64,000 nucleotides of DNA, from NCBI RefSeq assembly GCF_000210295.1, contig NC_026743.1, forward strand, positions 1,612,001-1,676,000. The letters run 5' to 3'. This document shows positions 30,299 to 39,930 of this stretch, in pieces; the first letter of the stretch is position 1, and every line of letters begins with the position of its first letter. This stretch comes from Trypanosoma brucei gambiense DAL972 (Eukaryota > Euglenozoa > Kinetoplastea > Trypanosomatida > Trypanosomatidae). The position numbers and the translations under genes were made by a program. The notes beneath the pieces were generated by a model. That model was not told the DNA's origin and searched no databases. It worked only from the letters and a program-made list of their open reading frames with translations.

Positions 30299-30578
30299 GA
30301 GGGGGTCTCCACAGCACCCACTACTTCATCTCTCTGAGATCATATACGCTGTCTCGGATTTTGTCTCCACTGCGGTTTGTTGTTGTTTTTGTGGATGCGG
30401 TGACTATCCTCTTTTTCAGCCATACTCCTCACTCCATTGTCATTCTCTTTGTGTTTCTGGAACCTAAATAGAAAAAATACGTTGAGAAGGTGCGTATTTG
30501 CTTTTCGGTGAACAAAGGTTTGTATAAAATAAGCCCGCTTTCTCTTATACATAAGCCCCACTTACCCTTATAAGAAAG

Positions 30579-32048
30579 ATGATGCAAGGATTTCCCTCCT
30601 TAGGGGAAAAGGACCCAGCTGCCAAGCCACCAGCAGAGGGAAAACCGACCTCAGCTTCGGGAGAGAAACAACCGAGCGAAGCAGTACAAGGAATACCGCT
30701 ATACCAAGGTGAAGGTAATAATCAAGAAGGATTGAAACGTTTTGTGGTACAAGGGTATAAGGATGTGTGGGCTGCAATATTATACATTTTATGCATTTTC
30801 GCCATCGCTGGAATCGGAGTACACGCAATGTGGTCGAGAGGCTCCTCCGAAGAAAAACAAGAGGTTAAAACAACAACAGCAGAAAATGAGCCTTCAAATT
30901 CAAAGTCCCTTTGGAGTGTCTACTTTCTTGTTGGCGTGGCTGCTGCCGCTTCCATCGGTGCGGCGTCCGTGTCGTTTCTACTGATGCGTATGTTTCCACG
31001 CAAGACAATTCTTTTCGCAAACATTGCCGCCATAATTATAAACATCATTTCAGCTTTGCTAGCAATATTATCAGGACACATGGTAAGCGGTATCCTCATG
31101 ATGACATTATGTGCCCTGCACATACTGTGGTTTTACTTTGCACGGCACCGAATTCCTTTTGCTGCAGAACTTCTCAAGGCCTCTATCGATGTGTTGTCTG
31201 GCTACAAGGCGGTATATTTATTCAATGTCATGTTATGTGTTGGTTGCACAGGATTACTTATGCTGTGGGCAAACGCTTTTATGTGGACGTATCAAAGAAG
31301 TCAAGCGCAAGATTCATCATTCTCCGGTATAATTTACCTTTTCCTTATGCTTTTCTTATTTTGGACATCGCAGGTGACAACTAATCTGATGCATGTAACA
31401 ACTGCTGGACTTACTGCTACATGGTACTTTGCTGGTAAGGAGAATATGCCAAAGAATCCCACCCTCGCCTCATTCAAGCGAGGTACCACCACAAGCTTCG
31501 GCTCCATTTGCTTTGGGTCACTGCTTGTGGCAATTATCCGTCTCATACGGTGGCTCGTGTCAACCGCAGAAGACAGTGAACATGAAATATTACGCTGTAT
31601 ATTCCTTTGTATTATTGGTTGTTTGGAGAGGCTGATGGAATACTTCAACACATACGCATTTGTTCATGTTGCCATCTATGGTTGTGGGTACATTGAAGCA
31701 GCGAAAATGACATGGGAGTTGTGTAAACAGTGTGTGTTTTCTGCCCTGTTCAATGACACTCTGATTGATGTAACACTCGGGCTACTTGCTACTTGTGGTT
31801 CGCTACTGGTTGGTAGTGTTTTTGGTTTTCTCTTAAAATCCTGGGCAGCATTCGCGCTTGGTTTTGCCGTTTCTATATTGGTTCACCTCCTCATATTCTC
31901 CCCCGTGGGTAGTGCTGTAACCACCTTATTCGTATGTTATGCGGAAGTGCCTGAGGGCCTTGAGCACTCATCCCCTGACTTGTACGCGGCTCTTCAGAGA
32001 ACTGACCAAAACGGCACATCAAATGGAGCAGCACCTCCACGTGTGTAA
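30579..32048 (+). CDS. Choline-transporter-like (CTL/PNS1) membrane protein, copy 1
   Basis: A 489-residue multi-pass protein, first of four tandem paralogs. The CTL/SLC44 signature is in the core: GLTATWYFAGKEN, then LASFKRGTTTSFGSICFGSL, then YFNTYAFVHVAIYG. About ten hydrophobic segments are visible, the first at about 62-83. SLC44/PNS1 proteins include choline transporters; substrate here is inferred only from the family and could differ. The N terminus (GFPSLGEKDPAAKPPAEGKP) is unique to this copy, as is its upstream spacer. The loop after TM1 is polar (WSRGSSEEKQEVKTTTA). It shares with copy 2 the block from HILWFYFARHRIPFA to LFNVMLCVG. The start has two consecutive ATGs. Confidence 0.85.
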   Translation: MMQGFPSLGEKDPAAKPPAEGKPTSASGEKQPSEAVQGIPLYQGEGNNQEGLKRFVVQGYKDVWAAILYILCIFAIAGIGVHAMWSRGSSEEKQEVKTTTAENEPSNSKSLWSVYFLVGVAAAASIGAASVSFLLMRMFPRKTILFANIAAIIINIISALLAILSGHMVSGILMMTLCALHILWFYFARHRIPFAAELLKASIDVLSGYKAVYLFNVMLCVGCTGLLMLWANAFMWTYQRSQAQDSSFSGIIYLFLMLFLFWTSQVTTNLMHVTTAGLTATWYFAGKENMPKNPTLASFKRGTTTSFGSICFGSLLVAIIRLIRWLVSTAEDSEHEILRCIFLCIIGCLERLMEYFNTYAFVHVAIYGCGYIEAAKMTWELCKQCVFSALFNDTLIDVTLGLLATCGSLLVGSVFGFLLKSWAAFALGFAVSILVHLLIFSPVGSAVTTLFVCYAEVPEGLEHSSPDLYAALQRTDQNGTSNGAAPPRV

Positions 32049-32728
32049 AACTTCTTAAGCTCATGCATATAAGGAGGATATGTGTTTGTCTCTCTTCTGC
32101 AAAAACTTTCCCTCCCATACCCAATTTCGCACACTCGCACCGTGTGAAGAAGAGTCAAATATCTTTTGTTTTTGATTCACTATATATAATGCACTGAAGC
32201 GTGTGTTATGCATGCAAATAAATTGATAACATTGCTGACTCTTCTTTTTGTTCTATTATATTACTCTGTTCGATTTGCTCTTGACTATTTTGTATTTTCT
32301 TTCCGTTTCATGTGATGGATGCGAGGGACATAACCACAACATATTGAATGTGTCGCGGTGTAAACTGCTCTGTTGTGAGCGGTCAGTATTGAGTTAATAT
32401 TTTTGTTCCGTGTGTTGAGGAAGTTGAATAGAGTCCTGATGCAGTCCACTCATGCGGTAAGCAGTGATGCGCCTTAGTGTGAAAATTCCTTTGATACTGT
32501 GTGATTTGCACACTTCCATTCTTCTTCGTCACTGGAAGCTGTTGCTACTGCATACTAATGCATCATCATTTCCTATTTCCTTTCCTCCTCCATCATTTTC
32601 CATTTTCTCTGTTTTGTAATCAAACAAATAAGATATATTGCAAGTGTACGCAATTGCTATCCAGCAACAAAGGGCTATAGACACTATTATCTCAGTGATA
32701 AGGTATTGTTTATTTCTGAAGAAGGACG
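32049..32728 (+). other. CTL intergenic repeat 1
   Basis: Spacer whose sequence recurs at 36412-37084 and, in part, at 34202-34893 and 38639-39050. No gene in it. Confidence 0.8.
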
Positions 32729-34201
32729 ATGAACAAGCAATACGGAACAGAAACAAATCGCTACGACTATGATGTGTGGCAGGAAAATCAGCGGAATTGT
32801 CGGCAGGAATGTTCACCACAAGCTGTGCCGCTACAAGGAATACCGCTATACCAAGGTGATGGTGATGATAAAGAAGAGCTGAAACGTTTTGTGGTACAAG
32901 GGTATAAGGATGTGTGGGCTGCAATATTATACATTTTATGCATTCTTGCAACTATTGGGCTTGGAATATATAATATTGTGAAGCCTGATGCTTCAGGAGA
33001 AGAAGAAGGGGAAAGTGTCGTATCGGTTAAATCATCTAACCCGTTTTCTGGTGTGTTTAAAAGTGTTTACATTTGGATTGCCGTTGCTGGTGGAATTGCC
33101 ATAGCTGTGGCGTCGCTTTCCTTTCTCTTTATGAGGATGTTTCCTCGGAAGATTATTATTGTGGCAAATGTTGTCTCGATTATCATCAATATTGGAGGCG
33201 CCGCTGCCGCCATTGTGATGGGGGTGCTTCCACTTGGCATTGCTTTACTCATTATGTGCGCTATGCACATACTGTGGTTTTACTTTGCACGGCACCGAAT
33301 TCCTTTTGCTGCAGAACTTCTCAAGGCCTCTATCGATGTGTTGTCTGGCTACAAGGCGGTATATTTATTCAATGTCATGTTATGTGTTGGTTGTGCGGGG
33401 TTTACCATATTATGGGGGTACGCAGCTGTTCCTTCACTAGAAACTGCCACTAACAAAGGTGACAGTGGGGCACTAGCGGTTTTGCTACTTCTTTTCCTTA
33501 TGTTGGTTTTTTTTTGGTCATCTCAAGTTACTGGAAATCTGATGCATGTAACAACTGCTGGACTTACTGCTACATGGTACTTTGCTGGTAAGGAGAATAT
33601 GCCAAAGAATCCCACCCTCGCCTCATTCAAGCGAGGTACCACCACAAGCTTCGGCTCCATTTGCTTTGGGTCACTGCTTGTGGCAATTATCCGTCTCATA
33701 CGGTGGCTCGTGTCAACCGCAGAAGGTAGTGAACATGAAATATTACGCTGTATATTCCTTTGTATTATTGGTTGTTTGGAGAGGCTGATGGAATACTTCA
33801 ACACATACGCATTTGTTCATGTTGCCATCTATGGTTGTGGGTACATTGAAGCAGCGAAAATGACATGGGAGTTGTGTAAACAGTGTGTGTTTTCTGCCCT
33901 GTTCAATGACACTCTAATTGATGTAACACTGAATCTACTTGTTACTTGTGGTTCGCTACTGGTTGGTAGTGTTGTCGGTCTACTCTTCAGATCCTGGGTA
34001 GCATTCGCGCTTGGTTTTGCCGTTTCTATATTGGTTCACCTCCTCATATTCTCCCCCGTAACCAGTGCTGTAACCACCTTATTCGTATGTTATGCGGAAG
34101 TGCCTGAGGGCCTTGAGCACTCATCCCCTGACTTGTACGCGGCTCTTCAGAGAACTGACCAAAACGGCACATCAAATGGAGCAGCACCTCCACGTGTGTA
34201 A
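32729..34201 (+). CDS. CTL-like membrane protein, copy 2
   Basis: 490 residues. The first 30 residues are unique (MNKQYGTETNRYDYDVWQ), then VPLQGIPLYQGDGDDKEELK joins the shared TM1 block. The TM1-TM2 loop is acidic then Ser-rich (PDASGEEEGESVVSVKSS). TM2 to TM4 (VAGGIAIAVASLSFLFMRMF onwards) resemble copy 1 in pattern but differ in sequence, and the middle block from HILWFYFARHR is nearly identical to copy 1. The loop ETATNKGDSGALAV is specific to this copy. The C-terminal membrane segment (LNLLVTCGSLLVGSVVGLLF) is a near relative of copy 1. The tail SAVTTLFVCYAEVPEGLEHS is shared by all. Confidence 0.85.
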   Translation: MNKQYGTETNRYDYDVWQENQRNCRQECSPQAVPLQGIPLYQGDGDDKEELKRFVVQGYKDVWAAILYILCILATIGLGIYNIVKPDASGEEEGESVVSVKSSNPFSGVFKSVYIWIAVAGGIAIAVASLSFLFMRMFPRKIIIVANVVSIIINIGGAAAAIVMGVLPLGIALLIMCAMHILWFYFARHRIPFAAELLKASIDVLSGYKAVYLFNVMLCVGCAGFTILWGYAAVPSLETATNKGDSGALAVLLLLFLMLVFFWSSQVTGNLMHVTTAGLTATWYFAGKENMPKNPTLASFKRGTTTSFGSICFGSLLVAIIRLIRWLVSTAEGSEHEILRCIFLCIIGCLERLMEYFNTYAFVHVAIYGCGYIEAAKMTWELCKQCVFSALFNDTLIDVTLNLLVTCGSLLVGSVVGLLFRSWVAFALGFAVSILVHLLIFSPVTSAVTTLFVCYAEVPEGLEHSSPDLYAALQRTDQNGTSNGAAPPRV

Positions 34202-34893
34202 AACTTCTTAAGCTCATGCATATAAGGAGGATATGTGTTTGTCTCTCTTCTGCAAAAACTTTCCCTCCCATACCCAATTTCGCACACTCGCACCGTGTGA
34301 AGAAGAGTCAAATATCTTTTGTTTTTGATTCACTATATATAATGCACTGAAGCGTGTGTTATGTATGCATTTTACCGGCTTCACCATGATAAACCACATA
34401 CTTGATGTAGTAGGTGAAATTAGATGCCGCAGTATCTGGTCGTGTGTAGCAGTAAATATATTAATAAATAACGACTCTTTATTATCGTAACCGCGCAAAA
34501 AGTGTTTAACATGAGCGATATTTTTTATGATACGTACGACATTATCGTGAGCGATCGGTATTGTGTTAGTATTTTTGTTCCGTGTGTTGAGGAAGTTGAA
34601 TAGAGTCCTGATGCAGTCCACTCATGCGGTAAGCAGTGATGCGCCTTAGTGTGAAAATTCCTTTGATACTGTGTGATTTGCACACTTCCATTCTTCTTCG
34701 TCACTGGAAGCTGTTGCTACTGCATACTAATGCATCATCATTTCCTATTTCCTTTCCTCCTCCATCATTTTCCATTTTCTCTGTTTTTTAATCAAACAAA
34801 TAAGATATATTGCAAGTGTACGCAATTGCTATCCAGCAACAAAGGGCTATAGACACTATTATCTCAGTGATAAGGTATTGTTTATTTCTGAAG
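34202..34893 (+). other. CTL intergenic repeat 2 with replaced segment
   Basis: The flanks match the other array spacers, but about 34370-34545 is unrelated to the corresponding segment of the other three (for example 32217-32385). No gene in it. Confidence 0.8.
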
Positions 34894-36411
34894 ATGACGC
34901 AAAAGGGGTACGTCGGAGTTCCTGAGGAACCATACAGGTCTAAATTTACTCCTGAGGTGGGACCTTATTATGGATTTGAAGGAGAAGGAACACATGCTGT
35001 GCCGCTACAAGGAATACCGCTATACCAAGGTGAAGGTAATAATCAAGAAGGATTGAAACGTTTTGTGGTACAAGGGTATAAGGATGTGTGGGCTGCAATA
35101 TTATACATTTTATGCATTCTTGCAACTATTGGGCTTGGAATATATAATATTTGCCAGCAGGGATTGCGTAGTTTAATATCTGCTGATGTAGTAAATATTT
35201 TTTGGGCTTGTAATGATGATAGTTGTATTGACTCGGTGTGTCTTTTCTTTCTTCTTGCTTTTGCTATTTCAGTTATTGTATGTTTGTCCTCTTTGTCGTT
35301 GATGAAACGTTTTGCTAGCGGAATAATCAAGGGTTGCAACGTTATTTTGCTTATTTTTTATGTCGTTGCTTTCCTTTTTTCGGTATGGGCACTTAATAAC
35401 GCTTTTGCTATTCCATGGTTTTGTATGCTGGTTGTGCATTTACTTTGGTTTTTCTTTGCAGGTCGGCGTATTCCTCTCGCTGCTGAGCTTCTGAAAAGCT
35501 CTTCTACTGTGGTATGTAACTACAAAGCACTGTGCGCAGTCAACGCCGTCCTGTTTGGTGCACATGTCTTTTTCAGTGTTATGTGGGCGTCTGTTATGAA
35601 ACCACTATATGCGCAGCTGGCGAAGATGGAGTTAAATCCGAGCGCTGGTGGAGCTCGCAATGAGGAAGATTTGACTCTCAACATTCTATTCCTAAGCTTG
35701 CTTGCTCTGCTGTTCGTCATGTTTTGGGCGACGCAGGTGACAACTAATCTGATGCATGTAACAACTGCTGGACTTACTGCTACATGGTACTTTGCTGGTA
35801 AGGAGAATATGCCAAAGAATCCCACCCTCGCCTCATTCAAGCGAGGTACCACCACAAGCTTCGGCTCCATTTGCTTTGGGTCACTGCTTGTGGCAATTAT
35901 CCGTCTCATACGGTGGCTCGTGTCAACCGCAGAAGACAGTGAACATGAAATATTACGCTGTATATTCCTTTGTATTATTGGTTGTTTGGAGAGTTTGATG
36001 GAATACTTCAACACATACGCATTTGTTCATGTTGCCATCTATGGTTGTGGGTACACTGAAGCAGCGAAAATGACATGGGAGTTGTGTAAACGGTGTTCTT
36101 GTGCTGCTTTGTTTAATGACAGACTGATTGATGTGACATTATTTGTCGCTTCATTTATTGGTTCGCTACTGGTTGGTGTTATCGTCGGTCTTGTGTCTGC
36201 ATCGGGAGGTGGATTTGCGTTTGGTTTCACCGTTTCTATATTGGTTCACCTTTTCATATTCTCCCCCGTGGGTAGTGCTGTAACCACCTTATTCGTATGT
36301 TATGCGGAAGTGCCTGAGGGCCTTGAGCACTCATCCCCTGACTTGTACGCGGCTCTTCAGAGAACTGACCAAAACGGCACATCAAATGGAGCAGCACCTC
36401 CACGTGTGTAA
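34894..36411 (+). CDS. CTL-like membrane protein, copy 3
   Basis: 505 residues from the first ATG; the open frame upstream lacks ATG. The N terminus (MTQKGYVGVPEEPYRSKF) is shared only with copy 4. The loop after TM1 contains a cysteine pair (WACNDDSCIDS), as in copy 4 but not in copies 1 and 2. TM2 to TM4 (FFLLAFAISVIVCLSSLSLM) are divergent from copies 1 and 2. The block AAELLKSSSTVVCNYKALC is shared with copy 4. The last membrane region (FVASFIGSLLVGVIVGLVSA) is specific to this copy before it rejoins the common tail. Confidence 0.85.
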   Translation: MTQKGYVGVPEEPYRSKFTPEVGPYYGFEGEGTHAVPLQGIPLYQGEGNNQEGLKRFVVQGYKDVWAAILYILCILATIGLGIYNICQQGLRSLISADVVNIFWACNDDSCIDSVCLFFLLAFAISVIVCLSSLSLMKRFASGIIKGCNVILLIFYVVAFLFSVWALNNAFAIPWFCMLVVHLLWFFFAGRRIPLAAELLKSSSTVVCNYKALCAVNAVLFGAHVFFSVMWASVMKPLYAQLAKMELNPSAGGARNEEDLTLNILFLSLLALLFVMFWATQVTTNLMHVTTAGLTATWYFAGKENMPKNPTLASFKRGTTTSFGSICFGSLLVAIIRLIRWLVSTAEDSEHEILRCIFLCIIGCLESLMEYFNTYAFVHVAIYGCGYTEAAKMTWELCKRCSCAALFNDRLIDVTLFVASFIGSLLVGVIVGLVSASGGGFAFGFTVSILVHLFIFSPVGSAVTTLFVCYAEVPEGLEHSSPDLYAALQRTDQNGTSNGAAPPRV

Positions 36412-37084
36412 AACTTCTTAAGCTCATGCATATAAGGAGGATATGTGTTTGTCTGTCTTCTGCAAAAACTTTCCCTCCCATACCCAATTTCGCACACTCG
36501 CACCGTGTGAAGAAGAGTCAAATATCTTTTGTTTTTGATTCACTATATATAATGCACTGAAGCGTGTGTTATGCATGCAAATAAATTGATAACATCGCTG
36601 ACTCTTCTTTTTGTTCTATTATATTACTCTGTTCGATTTGCTCTTGACTATTTTGTATTTTCTTTCCGTTTCATGTGATGGATGCGAGGGACATAACCAC
36701 AACATATTGAATGTGTCGCGGTGTAAACTGCTCTGTTGTGAGCGGTCAGTATTGAGTTAATATTTTTGTTCCGTGTGTTGAGGAAGTTGAATAGAGTCCT
36801 GATGCAGTCCACTCATGCGGTAAGCAGTGATGCGCCTTAGTGTGAAAATTCCTTTGATACTGTGTGATTTGCACACTTCCATTCTTCTTCGTCACTGGAA
36901 GCTGTTGCTACTGCATACTAATGCATCATCATTTCCTATTTCCTTTCCTCCTCCATCATTTTCCATTTTCTCTGTTTTTTAATCAAACAAATAAGATATA
37001 TTGCAAGTGTACGCAATTGCTATCCAGCAACAAAGGGCTATAGACACTATTATCTCAGTGATAAGGTATTGTTTATTTCTGAAG
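36412..37084 (+). other. CTL intergenic repeat 3
   Basis: Nearly identical to the spacer at 32049-32728. No gene in it. Confidence 0.8.
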
Positions 37085-38638
37085 ATGACGCAAAAGGGGT
37101 ACGTCGGAGTTCCTGAGGAACCATACAGGTCTAAATTTACTCCTGAGGTGGGACCTTATTATGGATTTGAAGGAGAAGGAACACATGCTGTGCCGCTACA
37201 AGGAATACCGCTATACCAAGGTGAAGGTAATAATCAAGAAGGATTGAAACGTTTTGTGGTACAAGGGTATAAGGATGTGTGGGCTGCAATATTATACATT
37301 TTATGCATTCTTGTAACTATTGGGTTTGGGACGTATAATACAATTTCTCAAAATTTTTCTGATTTTATATCGGATAGTGTTGTCCATTTATTCTGGCGGT
37401 GTTCTGACGAATGCTGTTCTGTTTTTCTCTCTGTTCTTTTCTTTGTTTCTTCTGTCAGTTCAGTAATTTTATCCTTGTTTTCTTTATCGTTGATGAAGCG
37501 CTTTCCACATGATATGATCATCACGGCAAACCTTCTATTCTTTGCCGTGTGCATTGTTGGTTTTTTGTTGTCTATTCTTTGGGGAAATCTTTATTTACTT
37601 CTTTTATGTTTGGGTCTTTTTATTGTGCATTGGTTATGTTTTACGGAGTTGCGGAACCGCGTTCCATTCGCTGCTGAGCTTCTGAAAAGCTCTTCTACTG
37701 TGGTATGTAACTACAAAGCACTGTGCGCAGTCAACGCCGTCCTCTTTGGTATGTTTACCCTTTTTCTGGTTTTGTGGTGCTCCGCTTTCTCTGCACTGAG
37801 CAATGTGTTGAGTAAACAACCAGACCCGAGCAGTGGTGTGAGTGGTAAACGAGGCAATTCATTTTTGATTATTTCTGTATTTTTACTGCACCTAATGTTG
37901 CTGTTTGTCATGTTTTGGGCGACGCAGGTGACAACTAATCTGATGCATGTAACAACTGCTGGACTTACTGCTACATGGTACTTTGCTGGTAAGGAGAATA
38001 TGCCAAAGAATCCCACCCTCGCCTCATTCAAGCGAGGTACCACCACAAGCTTCGGCTCCATTTGCTTTGGGTCACTGCTTGTGGCAATTATCCGTCTCAT
38101 ACGGTGGCTCGTGTCAACCGCAGAAGACAGTGAACATGAAATATTACGCTGTATATTCCTTTGTATTATTGGTTGTTTGGAGAGTTTGATGGAATACTTC
38201 AACACATACGCATTTGTTCATGTTGCCATCTATGGTTGTGGGTACACTGAAGCAGCGAAAATGACATGGGAGTTGTGTAAACGGTGTTCTTGTGCTGCTT
38301 TGTTTAGTTGTTTTTTTGTTGACGCTATGTTGTGTCTATTTGCAGTACTAAGCGCCCTTCTTGTTTGTGCTGTTGTTTGTACTGCTTATGGTTTAGTCTT
38401 TGATTTATCGTTTGGTATTTTGCATATTACCGCTGAAATCTTCGTATTCAGTTTTGGTGTTTGTATGTTGGTTCACCTCTTCGTCTTTTCTTCCGTAACC
38501 AGTGCTGTAACCACCTTATTCGTATGTTATGCGGAAGTGCCTGAGGGCCTTGAGCACTCATCCCCTGACTTGTACGCGGCTCTTCAGAGAACTGACCAAA
38601 ACGGCACATCAAATGGAGCAGCACCTCCACGTGTGTAA
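37085..38638 (+). CDS. CTL-like membrane protein, copy 4
   Basis: 517 residues, the longest copy. The first 100 residues equal copy 3. The TM1-TM2 loop has the cluster WRCSDECCS. TM2 to TM4 (LSVLFFVSSVSSVILSLFSL) and the next loop (LSKQPDPSSGVSGKRGN) are specific. The last membrane region is about 14 residues longer than in other copies (FAVLSALLVCAVVCTAYGL, then ILHITAEIFVFSFGVCML). The common tail follows unchanged. The specific segments are T-rich in DNA because they encode Phe, Leu and Val. Confidence 0.85.
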   Translation: MTQKGYVGVPEEPYRSKFTPEVGPYYGFEGEGTHAVPLQGIPLYQGEGNNQEGLKRFVVQGYKDVWAAILYILCILVTIGFGTYNTISQNFSDFISDSVVHLFWRCSDECCSVFLSVLFFVSSVSSVILSLFSLSLMKRFPHDMIITANLLFFAVCIVGFLLSILWGNLYLLLLCLGLFIVHWLCFTELRNRVPFAAELLKSSSTVVCNYKALCAVNAVLFGMFTLFLVLWCSAFSALSNVLSKQPDPSSGVSGKRGNSFLIISVFLLHLMLLFVMFWATQVTTNLMHVTTAGLTATWYFAGKENMPKNPTLASFKRGTTTSFGSICFGSLLVAIIRLIRWLVSTAEDSEHEILRCIFLCIIGCLESLMEYFNTYAFVHVAIYGCGYTEAAKMTWELCKRCSCAALFSCFFVDAMLCLFAVLSALLVCAVVCTAYGLVFDLSFGILHITAEIFVFSFGVCMLVHLFVFSSVTSAVTTLFVCYAEVPEGLEHSSPDLYAALQRTDQNGTSNGAAPPRV

Positions 38639-39276
38639 AACTTCTTAAGCTCATGCATATAAGGAGGATATGTGTTTGTCTCTCTTCTGCAAAAACTTTC
38701 CCTCCCATACCCAATTTCGCACACTCGCACCGTGTGAAGAAGAGTCAAATATCTTTTGTTTTTGATTCACTATATATAATGCACTGAAGCGTGTGTTATG
38801 TATGCAAATAAATTGATAACATCGCTGACTCTTCTTTTTGTTCTATTATATTACTCTGTTCGATTTGCTCTCGACTATTTTGTATTTTCTTTCCGTTTCA
38901 TGTGATGGATGCGAGGGACATAACCACAACATATTGAATGTGTCGCGGTGTAAACTGCTCTGTTGTGAGCGGTCAGTATTGAGTTAATATTTTTGTTCCG
39001 TGTGTTGAGGAAGTTGAATAGAGTCCTGACGCAGTCCACTCATGCGGTAATAGGAGTGACATTCCAATGTTTGTACATTATTTGTGTCGTTTTAAATTTA
39101 TTACGTCTTTTTTTTTTTGTGTGTGTGTGTGTGCTTCTTGTCTTTCTGATGTTGTGGTGATGTCTTCTATCTGTTTTTTTTTCAGTTTCTATTCATTGCT
39201 TAATATTGTTTTTTTACTTCTTTTTTATTGTTGGTGTAGATACGGATTGTAGAAGTCGTGTGGTTGGTCTGCCTGA
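38639..39276 (+). other. End of CTL array and BRCT leader
   Basis: Array-type spacer up to about 39050, then a T-rich stretch with a TG run at 39119-39132 that could supply the acceptor for the BRCT gene. Confidence 0.6.
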
Positions 39277-39930
39277 ATGCGTGCGCTGTTTGGCGGTTTT
39301 GTCTTTGTTGTTGGTAACGATGTGCCGCAAGAGGTGCTTTCTCTAGTCGTTGCTTGTGGGGGTCGAGTGTGCAGGGAACTCACAGCTGCCACTACGCATG
39401 GCTTAGTTGTTGGACCTGAGTGCGGGGATTCTATTGATGTTGAACAATTACGCGGCCTGCGGATTCCAATACTTCGAACTCATTGGATACGTGCGTGTGT
39501 AGCTGCTTTACGTATTTTGCCGATGAAAGGAGCAGCTGCTGCGTTCGACCCTTTTCTTTTTGATTCTTTATTGTTTACAACTACGATGATGCGATGTGAC
39601 CTGAAGGATCGTGTTGCTGCTCTTATTATTTTTTTGGGAGGTTCCTATTCTCCTCATCTTACCATCAGCACTGATGTAGTGCTGGTTGGAGATGTTGCGG
39701 TGGAGTCAATTAGTGGGAGTGATTGCGTTGTTGACGTTTCGCTTGTTGATAAGTCGCATCGTGGTCCCGCGAAACCTTTGGGTGCTGCAAATGCGGGCGT
39801 TAAGCGTGGTGTGCGTAGCTCAAAGTTAAAGCTGGCCGCAAGTCGCTCAATTCCATGTGTGAATTTGGTTTGGTTACAAAAGTGTATTTCCACTGGACAG
39901 GTGCATCTTCCCGTGACTGGGGGGTTGTGA
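39277..39930 (+). CDS. Tandem BRCT-domain protein
   Basis: A 217-residue protein that appears to consist of two BRCT domains. The first (about 3-78) starts LFGGFVFVVGNDVP, has the Gly-Gly turn ACGGRVCREL, TTHGLVVG, and the hallmark Trp in RTHWIRACV. The second (about 97-215) has ALIIFLGGSYSPHL, STDVVLVGD, then after a basic loop (about 165-190, GVKRGVRSSKLKLAAS) the Trp in NLVWLQKCISTGQ. BRCT pairs bind phosphopeptides or other BRCTs in DNA-damage response and repair. No catalytic domain is present, so it would act as an adaptor. Its partner cannot be read from sequence. It uses more T-rich codons than its downstream neighbours. Confidence 0.8.
   Translation: MRALFGGFVFVVGNDVPQEVLSLVVACGGRVCRELTAATTHGLVVGPECGDSIDVEQLRGLRIPILRTHWIRACVAALRILPMKGAAAAFDPFLFDSLLFTTTMMRCDLKDRVAALIIFLGGSYSPHLTISTDVVLVGDVAVESISGSDCVVDVSLVDKSHRGPAKPLGAANAGVKRGVRSSKLKLAASRSIPCVNLVWLQKCISTGQVHLPVTGGL

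Larger units (their letters stand above)
30687..39050 (+). repeat. Four-unit tandem array of CTL-like genes (unit about 2.15-2.19 kb)
   Basis: Start-to-start distances are 2150, 2165 and 2191 bp. Three blocks are nearly invariant in DNA in all four units: the N-terminal/TM1 block, the central core (near 31371-31728, 33533-33886, 35736-36090, 37928-38282) and the C-terminal tail plus 3' flank. Between them lie segments that differ sharply. Copies 1 and 2 share one version of a middle block, copies 3 and 4 another. The array ends where CTCATGCGGTAA is followed by new sequence at about 39050. Confidence 0.92.

Noticed and set aside
34810..34893. Extended N terminus of CTL copies 3 and 4 starting at TTG
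   Set aside because: Non-ATG starts are not expected; the first ATGs (34894, 37085) follow and give N termini of similar type to copies 1 and 2.
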